Source of the DNA: Agriotes lineatus
Taxonomy: Eukaryota > Arthropoda > Insecta > Coleoptera > Elateridae
NCBI GenBank assembly: GCA_940337035.1
Contig: CALNHX010005829.1
Coordinates: 1 to 64,000, forward strand
Direction: 5' to 3'
DNA length: 64,000 nt
Both the position numbers and the translations under genes were made by a program. How positions within the stretch are numbered: position 1 is the stretch's first letter; each line of letters begins with the position of its first letter. Below, piece after piece: positions 43,985 to 54,290 of this stretch. The notes beneath the pieces were generated by a model. It saw nothing but the letters and a program-made list of their open reading frames with translations. It did not search any database and was not told where the DNA came from.

Positions 43985-44145
43985 AAGTTGGTGGCACTGT
44001 AAGTCATTATGATAAGAGCTTACTAGTATGTCAAATTTGAAGTTAGCAGGTTAGGTTTTCTGTCAGTTTGTGTCAAAACTGACGCAAAACCTAACCTGAT
44101 AACCTCGAATTTTACATAATTGTTGTGTCAGTCATAATGAAAGCT
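43985..44145. repeat. Hairpin MITE (GGTTAGGTTTTG family), copy b
   Basis: Central arms AGGTTAGGTTTTCTGTCAG and CTGACGCAAAACCTAACCT; outer GTTGGTGGCACTGTAAGTCA. Flanked on the right by a GTCTCTAGGGAG block related to the sequence at 31250-31340. Confidence 0.65.
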
Positions 44146-45499
44146 CCCTAGGGTATTTTTTGTCTTATTTAGTCTCTAGGGAGTAAATGTTTTACTTCTG
44201 TCACTATTTTGATGCTATAGAAACCGACTTCTACTCCCTGTCGTGGAAAAATATTTATTATAACTTATAACCGTATAGAGTGCATAACCGAATAGATCTA
44301 AATCGATCCAATCGCTCTATTGTTACAAGCAAAACTATTTGAAAAAAGAGTGTTGAAGCAGAATACTGACAACGAATTTGGATATAAGTAAATTGAGTTA
44401 CATCGTCATTAGTTAGACCCAAGATTATGGGTTAAGCCATGTCCACATATTTTAGACACATGTATAACTATGAACGTATGAAGACCTACAGAAATTCAAC
44501 TATGAGGGTTGACTTACATTCTTATATTTTAAGTAAGTGAATTTCATTTCAATTAAACCAATTGGCAATTACGTCTCTTTTGTTAGCGTGTAGAAACTTT
44601 AACTTAACGGTTAAACATCAAGACATACAGTTCTCATTAAAACAGCGCATTTTATATTTCTTTGTAAATAATGACTAATGTAGTTTTGCCGAGATAAGAA
44701 ACTCATATTTAGAACAGACGTTCTTCTAGACGATTTTTATCTCTGCAAACAGTAAAGGAAGTTGGTATAAATAACAGTTTGTTTGTAAGTATAATTATTC
44801 ATCGTTTTACGCATAAGTGTGCTCAGTTTTAACAAACCAATTCATTATTTTTAATCATTCGCTGATAATTTTTTTATGAAAAATGTTGTGGGTGCAGATT
44901 ACTTATATTCGAGTGTATAATAATTTTGAAATAAGCTTGCTTAAGGCATTGTGTTTATTCGCTATGTAATCTTAATTTAGTATCTTATTGGATCAAGTGT
45001 TTGTAGTTGAGTTTATGTACTAACGTGTGTTATTCCCTTAGTCTAAAAACGTATATCCAGATAAAAGTTTAAGATAAAACAACGATAAAGAGATATAAAG
45101 TTATGTTATGTAAGATTAAGAAGCCGATATAATTTACTATAATATCGTGATATAAAATAATACGTGTACATTTTGTTTAATGAAGATATTTTGATTTAAA
45201 GGTATGTACATTTGAACACATACATTTGGGAACTGTTACTTATGTGATCATAAAATAACTTTTACGATATTATGCCCCTTAACGGATTTGAAAGTATAGC
45301 TACGAAGCAATTTAGGTTAAACTCAAACTTAGTGATAACTACAAAAAAGTAAAACTACTATAACGACAGCAATAACTTAATGTGCATGGTGTAACTAATT
45401 TGGATAACACTAAAATGTAAGTTTATCAACTTACCTTTATAGCCACTTTTTGGAGTGTACTCCATGCTCGCCTCATATATTTATTTGTATGATTTGCAG
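44146..45499 (+). other. Upstream region of the acyltransferase gene
   Basis: No coding exon. A TATAAATA at 44766-44773 and an AAAG/GTATGT donor-like site at 45201/45202 are candidates for a promoter and a non-coding first exon spliced to 45500. Neither can be confirmed by eye. Confidence 0.3.
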
Positions 45500-45502
45500 A
45501 CA

Positions 45503-46592
45503 ATGGCGCTAATGGGTATAAAATTTGCACCTGTCAACGTGCCCCTCCGCAGAAGATTGCAAACGCTAGCTGCTGGCTCAGCAGTCGCCACGATGATATT
45601 TGGAGGACTTATAGGAGCAATTTTTCTAACATATCTAATATTCTGCACTCATCATTGGCCAGAAGCGTTGCTGTACATATTTTGGGCTTACTCTATAGAC
45701 AAAGATACACCCGACAAGGGAGGAAGATCTGTAGGATGGGTGAGGAACTGGGCATGGTGGCGATACGTGAAAGACTATTTCCCTATTCGACTGGAACGAG
45801 TGCCTTGGGTTGAACTTGATCCTCAGAGGAATTATTTATTTTGTTGTTTTCCTCATGGAATATTACCTATGGGGGTCTTCTCTGCATTTGGATCTTCCTC
45901 TGGAGGTTTCCATGATTTGTTTCCGAATCATATGCCACACACGTTAACTTTAAAGCAAAATTTTTATTTTCCAATTTTACGAGAACTTCTTCTTGCTACA
46001 GGCATGTGCAGTGCATCAGCAAAATCTTTAAATTGCCTTCTTGGTTCACCTGGCGGTGGTAAAGTAGCCGCATTAGTAGTTGGTGGTGCAGCGGAGACAT
46101 TTAATTGCAAACCAGGACAGTACCGCATTATATTAAAGAAACGTAAAGGCTTTTGCAAAATCGCACTTCGACATGGAACACCGTTGGTACCCGTGTTCTC
46201 GTTTGGGGAAACGGATCTTTATAACCAACTTGATAACCCAGAAGGTTCACTTATACGCCGCATTCAAGAATGGGTTAAAGATGTAACTGGTATTGCTTTT
46301 GCTGTTCCATTGGGCCGTGGCTATATCCAATACTCTTTTGGGATGGTACCCCTGAGAAAACCTGTTTCAACTATAAGTATGCATTAAATTTTTTCTTGAT
46401 ATTTAAGATGTAATTTTATTATTTTGTGTTTTAGTCGGGAAACCGATAGAAGTTGTTAAAACAGAATACCCAACCCAGGAACAAGTAGATGCGTTGCACG
46501 AAGAATTCATAAAACAGCTGGAAAATTTGTTTGAAGAGCAAAAACATAATTATGTGCCGAACTCTCAGAAACTCCAATTAATAATAGAATAA
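45503..46592 (+). CDS. DGAT2: DGAT2/MOGAT-family acyltransferase (join 45503-46376, 46435-46592)
   Basis: Transfers an acyl chain to mono- or diacylglycerol at the ER membrane, the last steps of triacylglycerol synthesis. Start: ATG at 45503, just after an acceptor (GATTTGCAG, ending 45499); the open frame extends upstream to 45455 but the splice site argues for this Met. The 343-residue length fits the family. Visible: FAPVNVPLRRRLQTLA (8-23); a hydrophobic hairpin about 24-48; the active-site block FPHG at 116-119, where most family members have HPHG; VVGGAAE (192-198); KGFCKIALRHGTPLVPVFSFGE (215-236). The exon ends at 46376 before GTATGC; a 58-bp intron to 46434 leads to a last exon (KPIEVVK) ending TAA at 46590-46592. 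Whether it prefers mono- or diacylglycerol cannot be read from sequence. Confidence 0.87.
46377..46434 (+). other. Intron of the acyltransferase gene
   Basis: 58 bp, GTATGC...TTTTAG. The split codon is A|TC. Without splicing the frame stops after three more codons at 46385-46387. Confidence 0.82.
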
Positions 46593-46593
46593 A
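46588..46593 (+). terminator. Polyadenylation signal candidate
   Basis: AATAAA overlaps the stop codon of the acyltransferase gene. No better signal directly follows, so either the 3' UTR is very short or the real signal is elsewhere. Confidence 0.25.
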
Positions 46594-46740
46594 CATATTG
46601 ATTCACATAAAACAAACGTATTTTTTTCAAATTTTTTATAAAAATTATGAAAAATTCGAATTTCTATAAATTATAAACGATATGTAATTGTTGGATACTT
46701 TAATTAAATTCAATTTCGTCTTTTTGTTACTTACTTATAG

Positions 46741-47962
46741 ATGGTGAGTCATAATTAGGTATAAAAAATTTACCTTAAGTCGAAACAAAGCATTTAACTT
46801 AATATACCTTAGTACCAAAATGCTCTCTTACATAGATACAGGGTGTTAATGGAAATAATATGTTTCTATTTATGACCATAACTTGGAGTAATTATCGCAT
46901 TAATTTGTAAATACATTGTAATAAACACAAAATTAACAACAAACACAATGACTAAAAAGTAGAAAACTATAGCAATGTTCAAAATGCTCCCCTCCAGTCG
47001 CAATACAAGCATGGAATCATCGCGTCGTACTAGCGATTCATACACTTGCTGAATATTATAGTTTTCACGAATTTCATTAGCAGCCTCGAAACTTCTTTAC
47101 TGCGACTGTTCCTTCGTGTAAACAAGTTGTTAAAAAACTCCATAAAAATAAATCCAGTGGGTTGAAGTCCTTGGCTGCCATCTCATATGAGCAAACCGAA
47201 CAATCTTTCTACCATTGGAGTAGTCATTTAACCATTTGTGGTAAAAGTTTAGTATACGATCCGGTAAATTGCGCATGCGCAAAACTGTAACAGTAAACAT
47301 AAAAATGAAACGTTGAACATACCCGCTTCTCGTATTTTTTCTCTAAAAACAAATTCATCAAGACCTAACAACTAACCAAAACCGCTAACCTGAACTGCCG
47401 AGAGCGCAACAACAATACTTGAAAGATTACGAGAAGGTAGCGGCACCCACAACATTTTTAAGTACGCTGATCGAACTATAAAACATACTCCACTCCCACC
47501 GCATGCTTAATAGACCGGACCGTGTACTAAACTTGACCCCATTTTGTATGCACCGTTTTGTTGGAAGAACATCTGTTGTCTAATGTTTCATAGGCGCTTC
47601 CGTTGAAAACGCCATAGACGAAAACGATGTCTGCTATTTTTTCTTGGAGTAAAATCGCCCATTTTGAAAGAAAATCGTTCTTTTAAAAAATGCAACAGAC
47701 TATTTTAAAAAATTAATGGCTGTTTATGACAGGCGATGTTTTGATATTGTTTCAAAATTAAGATTGACTATCCAAATTAGGCTTGATTTTACAAATTCGT
47801 ATATTTACTTTCTAAATATAGAAATACAATTTTTTTCATTGGCACCCTGTATCTTTTTAAAGGAGCATTTTGGTACTAAGGTGTATTAGGTTAATTGCTT
47901 TGTTTTGGCCTAAATAAGATTTGATAAAAAAATACAACTAATTATGACTCGCAAGGGATGAA
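46741..47962. mobile_element. Long-TIR transposon with transposase relic
   Basis: Inverted arms of about 140 bp: GAGTCATAATTAG, ACAAAGCATTTAAC, CTTAGTACCAAAATGCTC and GATACAGGGTG on the left recur reversed on the right (47815-47952). The interior contains a decayed transposase on the minus strand. Target duplication not resolved. Confidence 0.68.
46980..47230 (-). pseudogene. Transposase relic inside the long-TIR element
   Basis: Minus-strand translation gives DFNPLDLFLWSFL, matching the (D)LNPLDFFLWG motif of a mariner-like arthropod transposase family, then FEAANEIRENYNIQQVYES and the terminal LEGSILN region. Frames are broken. Confidence 0.55.
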
Positions 47963-48916
47963 AATTACTACATTGTAAAAATAGCTATCATGTGCACTTA
48001 AAAGGTGGTTGCCTTACGTTTATGTCAGTATAGTTATCCCATTTCTCAAGCAACTATACTGCAAGGTCTCTCCAAAATGTTCGTAGTGTTAAAAAGTCAG
48101 TTTTCAAAAGATAATCACGTTGTCATCATTAGTGTATACGCACCAATGCTGTTCTCGTTATCAGCCTCTTAAAGAGGAATTAAGGGTGTGGACTTTAATA
48201 TGGGTGTTGGTAGAAACGCTTTCATCTAGTCAGGAATCCTTGGACCATATGGAATGGTAAACGTGTGCTAATGGTGAGAGTCTACTATCCAAACGTATGG
48301 ACTGCGGGCTGACAATCACCAAAACAGTATTCGGCCAAAACAATAATTTGAAATATAATTATGTCCCCACGGTCTGGGCACTTGCATATGTTACATTACG
48401 TCGTAGAGCACAAAAGAGATTTAGAAGAAGTATTTATCATGAAAGCTCGAGGAGATGTCCACGATGTAAAACGTTTGATAAGTAACAAAATATTTGAAGA
48501 TTTCGTTACCAAATCCAGCGATTAGTAAATTCGCGGGTCACTAATGAGCTTCTGCATGCAGTGTGAGACAATATTTTCCTCAAAAAACAGGATTTGAAGT
48601 ATATTAATCCAAATTAGTATTGTACTATACTTCGGGATATCGTACTTAAAGCTAGTAATCAAATCGTAGGCAATACGCACAATTGCAAGCAACCAAATTG
48701 GTACAATCAAACAACCTGCCTATTAAAAAAATCGTCGAGCTCAAGTTACTCTAAGCAAACCGTAGGACAAGCAGCTACAGAGGAGATATATAACGTGATT
48801 TAACAGTCAATCCATCTCTAAATGAGAAATATTAAAATACCTGGTGAAAAAATGGCAAGCCAGATACGATACTATGCCGATAAGCATGTAAAAGTCATGG
48901 TTTCCTCGAAGCTATT
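47963..48916. other. No gene recognised; possible 5' LINE remnants
   Basis: 48400-48900 may hold diverged RT sequence upstream of the LINE piece that follows, but I cannot establish a frame. Short ORFs at 48297 and 48522 are featureless. Confidence 0.35.
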
Positions 48917-49131
48917 TTGAAAAATATGGACTTTAAATCAAAATCATTTAGTGAGGCAATAAAGATGTCTTTCGGAGTAAATAAATGTGCAAAACTACAC
49001 ATCCATAATGGGAATCTGAGTAAATATGAAATCGATGACACCTACCTTGACATCATTCGTAATTTATATGAGCTGTATAGATACCTTGGCATAAAACAAA
49101 ACCACATGGTTGGCCATACGCTCTTGAAAGA
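48917..49131 (+). pseudogene. RLE LINE, RT thumb region
   Basis: MSFGVNKCAKLHIHNGNL then YRYLGIKQ is the segment after the YxDD box in R2-like RTs (FGLDKCA...YKYLGI pattern). Interrupted at 49131 by the solo LTR. Confidence 0.65.
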
Positions 49132-50936
49132 TGTCAGGCCATTTTTATATTTTACCATTTTACCTATATATAGATTCCGTTTCGGTCATATTTTATCATA
49201 TAACACTTCAGCTTTTTGCATCAAACAAAAATTCAAACACGCACGTAGCTTTTGGCTTTATTTAAAGGTTTAGCGTACCGCTCTAATCTGTATGCCGCGG
49301 TATGTGCAGCTGTTTGGCTCCGTCGCGTGTAAGAACGCTCGTTTACAGCAGTTTCGAAAACACAGTCAATGAGAGCAAGAAGGATATCTTCTTAAATAAT
49401 TTTAACTTCTGTCGCAGTCTACCGATATAGCGTGTGGTCAAGCTGTTGCAAGCTGCGTTCTGATTGGCTACAACTGCTGGCGTGACAGAGCGTCGCGCGC
49501 GAAGTTTGGTTTGGCGTCTGTTTTTGCAGGCATTGAGTCTCGGCCCGCCACACAGTACAGTCGTATAGCGTGATTTGTGGGCGCCTTCGAGCTTAGGCGT
49601 GGAGGCGTCCGATGTTTTGTGCTGTTACAGCGAATTTTGTGACTTTTTTTATTAAGACGTTGCTTGGCGAAGTGTTCGAGTAGGTGTTTTGTGCGTCTGG
49701 GTGTTTTGTTTCGTTGGTGAGGTCCGTATCGATGGCGTGTGCCTCTCTTTAAGAAATCCAGGAGGCCCGTTAGGCTTTTCAGTCCCACTTCCGGTCGGGA
49801 TTCATTCTCCCGAGTGTGTCATATAACCGCTTCGTAGATTTCTGTGATCGCTAAGGGGTCGTTACACACTTTCCCGAGTAATTAAGGGGATTCTTTGGAC
49901 GTCGCCGAGTTCCACCCACACGTCATACGACAGCTGTAGCGATACTCGCCGTCTGCCTGCCGCAATTAACGCCTACGCACCGAGGCCACACCGTAAAATG
50001 AAGGTATTTTGTGTTTCTCTATTTGTACACTAATCGTTCATGTGATGCCGCCAGTTGGCCAGTTTGTGTGACTAATTAAACATATTTGCTCATAGCATTC
50101 GCTCAAAGCATTGTGCGTTCATGGCTGCATTTCACTTTTGTGTAATTAATTAAACATAGTTGCTAATAACATTTAATTGACGCACTGTGCGTTGTTTTCT
50201 GCATTTCACCGTTGTATTATCAAATTAAATATATTTGTAGCAGCATTTTCTCAAAGCATTATGCGCTCATTTCTGCACTTAACCGGTGTGTGTTGCTAAA
50301 GTTAACATACTCGCTATTAGCGCTTTCTCAAACATTGGGCGTTTATTCCTAAATTTTCCTAGTTACCCATGTTTAGGGGATCTTGTTAGATAAGGCGTTC
50401 CAGCTGGGTTTTAGTTATTTCCTTCTAGGTTTAACCGTTGTATAACTGGAAATTTGTTGTATTCGCCGACCATGTCGGCGCTGCTGTACATTTCGGCCAT
50501 TGTTTTGGCCTAATAGATTTGTTTACTGTATTTGACTTATGATTGCCCCTTGTCTTTGTGCATGCTTGTTTACAGGGTAACTTAGTCACGGTGTCAAGAT
50601 TGATGTAAGGTGAGCCTCGGAAGCGGCGTATAAGCGTTGCAGGTAAGTCGGCGCGCTTGTCACTACACTGTTGTCTACATCGTTAATACTTGAGTATTTT
50701 ACCCCGTTTGGCTTTCAAGGTTCGGTTTAGCGTGCGTTGTCCCCTATTGAATCTTGTGGCGCCCATTTATTCTGTAACACCCTATACATGCCGTCACGCT
50801 TGCCCTGTGGTGTACCGTTTCTAGAACCACGTCCATCTCCCTGAGCGTATTTGAGCCGTGGCCTTTAGCCTGACATGTTTAAGTATTTGGCACTCCCTCA
50901 TCCGTGAGTGTCGGTAAACAGTTTGAGACTGTAACA
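49132..50936 (+). repeat. Solo LTR A (TGTCAGG...GTAACA family)
   Basis: 1805 bp from TGTCAGGCCATTTT to CTGTAACA, flanked by AAGA on both sides (49128-49131, 50937-50940). It carries no internal region, so it is the product of LTR-LTR recombination or a lone LTR. The same ends and several internal phrases (CTCCCTGAGCG, CCGTGGCCTTTAGCCTG) occur in solo LTR B. Confidence 0.78.
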
Positions 50937-51975
50937 AAGAGGAACTAAAAATTAAATACCAAAAAAACAATGGTAAAAATACCAAATACAAAATTAACAT
51001 AAAAAACCTCGTTCACGCTATTAATACCTGGGCGGTTCCTGTACTAACTTACTCTTCCCAAATATTAAAACGGAGTTCACTGATCTAGATAATATTGATA
51101 GGCTCACTAGAGGAATGCTAACAAAGTGCCGTCATTTACATCCAAAATCTGCCGTAGAATGACTATATCTACCGAGAAAAGAGGGCGGCCGTGGTCTTAT
51201 TAATATTTACAATCTATGTAAGTCGCAAGAACTGCAACTACGCACTTACTTCTTAAATACGACAGATGAATTTCTCAGAATCATTGTGCAAGCTGATGTA
51301 TCATTAACATGTTTGAAACTTGGAGATCGCGATCATCCTATTAATCATCAAACCAACATCTTGCAATCTTGGAGAGAGAAAAGCATACACAGTAAATATC
51401 CAAAGCATCTGGATTCGCCTGAAATTAGTACAATCGAATCTACCATGTGGCTTAGCAGATGACAACTTTACTCAGAAACGAAGGGATTTAGTATGGCGAT
51501 GCAGGACAAAGTTATAAGAACTAAAAACTACGAGTTGCACATCTTGAAATTTAACACCACAGACAAATTCCGCAAATGTGACTTGCCTGGGGAATCAATC
51601 AAACATATCACAGCAGGATGCTCAGAAATGTCCAACACTGCCTACTTAGAACGATATACTCGTAATAAAATGGCAAAAATTATTCATAGAGAAATCGCTC
51701 TGAAACGTCACCTATTAATGGATGCGCCCCCGTATTATAAATATTCACCATCTGCTGTGCTAGAGAGCCGAGACACGGTTCTGTATTGGGACAGATCAAT
51801 CATAACGGATAAGACTATGGACTACAACCGACCTGACATTCTCTTAATAGATAACATTAAGAAATCAGCGGTCATAATCGACATCGCTGTACCTCTGACG
51901 CATAATGTCACAAAAACTGAACGGGAAAAGGTGACAAAATACGAAAACTTGGCATTAGATATTAAGCGAATTTGA
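50937..51975 (+). pseudogene. RLE LINE, C-terminal part with endonuclease
   Basis: Begins LKIKYQKNNGKNTKY, then INTWAVPVLTYS. After two stop/frame breaks, frame 51493-51975 has QDKVIRTKNYELHILKF, a CDLPGESIKHITAGC Cys/His motif, MAKIIHREIALKRHLL, then RPDILLIDNIKKSAVIIDIA, the endonuclease signature (RPD...ID.A). The stop at 51973-51975 is followed in the same frame by ELTAVTIVPIVVSVEGVV, so it is probably a nonsense mutation. Confidence 0.75.
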
Positions 51976-52116
51976 GAACTCACCGCAGTCACAATAGTGC
52001 CCATTGTGGTGTCAGTCGAAGGAGTAGTATAGTCTAATTGTAGCCCCAAGAAGCGTATACTACGGTTATTTTTTAAGCTTTTGCCATTCAGTTTTATTAG
52101 ATGTACTATTAGGTAC

Positions 52117-52475
52117 AGTGCCTTTATATAGACAGTGGCGACAATACAACCGCCGCCATATTTAGGCAAATTTCTAACGGGTGTTCATTTAAATCCGTCA
52201 TCAGAGTCTACTGTGATACATGTTTTACGTTTGGCAGTACTGAAAACATTTGAGATTTGCAGATTATGATTTGTGTCAGTCTGTGTCAAATAACAAACAA
52301 AACCTAATCTACTAACCTCGAATTTGACATAGACTGACAATACACTTCAGTACTGCCAAAAGTATAACACGGATCACAGGCGATTTAGCCTAAAATGGTG
52401 GCTAAAACCACATGATCTAGGGAGCCAATCAAAAATAAGACACCCCATTTGCGCCACTGTCTATATAAAGGCACT
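52117..52475. mobile_element. MITE with AGTGCCTTTATATAG ends
   Basis: Perfect 24-bp inverted ends (52117-52140, 52452-52475) starting AGTGCCTTTATATAGACAG. ATTAGGTA occurs near both ends (52108, 52481) and may derive from the target. Contains hairpin MITE copy c. Confidence 0.72.
52229..52361. repeat. Hairpin MITE (GGTTAGGTTTTG family), copy c
   Basis: TTTGGCAGTACTGAA to CTTCAGTACTGCCAAA with CAAACAAAACCTAATC and CTAACCTCGAATTTGACA inside; the left arm is partly rearranged. Nested in the MITE at 52117-52475. Confidence 0.7.
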
Positions 52476-52483
52476 CTCTTATT

Positions 52484-52577
52484 AGGTATACACGGCAACT
52501 AGATGCAAAGACGGTTTGTTGCTTAACAACCACTTAAAATTTTAAACCGTCGCTATATCTAGTTACCGTGTGTACCT
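52484..52577. repeat. Small palindrome
   Basis: AGGTATACACGGCAACTAGA pairs with TCTAGTTACCGTGTGTACCT; inner arms GACGGTTT/AAACCGTC. 94 bp, no coding capacity. Confidence 0.7.
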
Positions 52578-52619
52578 CGTATCTGCAGACAATCTGTATA
52601 AAAAATATCTCTAGCTTTC

Positions 52620-53577
52620 TCACACTTCAGTTTTATCTAAATTAGTAGCTGCAGTAGTCAGTTCCTGTATGCTATCAGCCGACAGGATAATTGAAGTATC
52701 ATCTGCAAACGTGGTGACTAATCCCGTGTCTAAAGATTCAACTAAATCATTTAAAAATAACATGAAGAGCAGGGGACCAAGAACACTGCCTTGGGTTACC
52801 CCTGTTTTAACTTCAAGTCGATTTAAATGGTGCTCTTCATTTTTGTCGTTCTTTGATACAAGTTTTTGAGTGCGCTCTAATAAATACGAAGCTATCCATG
52901 TAAGTTCCAAGCCAGTGCGTATATAGTACGTATGTAGTTTATCCAATAAAATGGTGTGCGACACCATGTCAAACGCACGTCTAAGATCGAAATAAATACT
53001 AACAAGTTTTTTATTTTTATTTAAATGTTGTGTTATATAGTTATTTGTCGATAACAGTGCAAGTTGTGTTGATAAAAAAACTTTGTTATCGTTAACATGC
53101 TTAAGCAATCTGGTAGGGAATGATTTTTCATAAAAGCCAGACTATTCTATAGTTTTAAATTTTCGTATTATCGTTTTTATACATATAGGTTTGACGAGGG
53201 CAGTTTTGAGGTAGAGAGGAAAACACCTTCATTAAACGATTCGTTAATGAGCTCCGTAAGCACGTGAACGACATAATCAACAACAATACCTAGTAGGAAG
53301 CACGGGATTCCGTCATTACCCGGTGACGCTTTATGACTAACAATTTTAACAATTTCATAGATTTCTGGAATAAAACTGGATCCAGTCTAAGTAAGAGATA
53401 AGTCTGCGTTTTGTTAAGATTAGAATAATTCGGTGGCGTCATAATCGTACTTGAGTTATTAAAAGCATCACTGAAATTTGTTAAAGGTGTAACTGATTTA
53501 TCATAAAATTTTTCACTTATAACTTTTTTTTGTCGAAGTAAACTTGACATTTTAATGAGAAATTCGTTGCTTGGCAA
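52620..53577 (-). pseudogene. CR1/jockey-like LINE reverse transcriptase
   Basis: Frame 53108-52620 has FDLRRAFDMVSHTILLDKL, GVTQGSVLGPLLFMLFLNDL and the catalytic FADDTSI. Frame 53577-53290 encodes the preceding region (SDAFNNSSTIMTPP). A frame break lies between them and the RT thumb is missing. Confidence 0.8.
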
Positions 53578-53589
53578 TTTAACGAAAAA

Positions 53590-54290
53590 AACTGCCCTGA
53601 AAAAGTTACGAGTTCGAAGGACGAGTAATTTTTTCTGGCAATTTTTTGAGTTGAATTGCCTGAAGGCAAGGAAACTCGAATTATAAAATTAAGTTTACTT
53701 CGGTAAAAAACAGCTTGAGTATAATTCGGTACAATTTAATGAATACATATTTAATTTACATATTAGGTAATTTAGAAGTCACTAAATTAACAAACCGTTT
53801 TAAAAGTTAGGTGCCGTTTTGTGGCTGGAAAAGTTAGCGCAAACTCTTGTCGCTGTCATATTGACACAAAAACGGCTTATGGGATTTTTAGTGTATGCAT
53901 TAAATTGTCAGGGTAATAATTCTATTTATTCCTTGCAACTTCACCTTTAATAATATTCCATACCGCTCTGCATTTATTGTCAGAATTTCCATAAATTTTA
54001 CTGTTAAACGATTTCTTAGCTTTGTCAATTGAATATTTATGTTTTCGAAGCATCACTTTGTACAGCATTAATAGCTGAGCATTACTGTTGTGTTTGCATT
54101 CCTTATAAAGGTGATAAAGGAACTCACCCTCTTTAATTAAATCTGTTGTGATACAAAGGTTTTTAGATCTAAAGTTAGATTTCTAGGAAACAATTCTTTG
54201 TAGTGGAAAAGCCTTGTCCATCAAATGATTGAATATTTCAATAAATTTGGTATCAGCATCCCTAGCAGAATACGTCACTGTGTTACGGTA
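53590..54290 (-). pseudogene. CR1/jockey-like LINE, endonuclease-RT linker
   Basis: The minus strand around 54250-53935 encodes DADTKFIEIFNHLMDKAFPL and, further on, LYKVMLRKHKYSIDKAKKS then CRAVWNIIKGE, the helical linker before RT in this LINE class. Stops are present. Confidence 0.65.

Larger units (their letters stand above)
48917..52040 (+). mobile_element. R2-type LINE with restriction-like endonuclease, split by solo LTR
   Basis: Plus-strand pieces 48917-49131 and 50937-52040 join in frame when the solo LTR (49132-50936) and one AAGA duplication are removed. They encode the region after the RT catalytic box, a Cys/His motif and a PD-(D/E)XK-type endonuclease near the C-terminus. RLE LINEs of this kind carry the endonuclease after RT. 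It is 5' truncated and has stops. Confidence 0.7.

Noticed and set aside
45455..45502. Upstream extension of the acyltransferase to the GTG at 45455 or ATG at 45464
   Set aside because: A splice acceptor ends at 45499, and the family N-terminus starts naturally at the Met at 45503.
49468..49788. 106-codon minus-strand ORF
   Set aside because: Lies inside solo LTR A, is rich in basic residues without motifs, and has no counterpart in solo LTR B.
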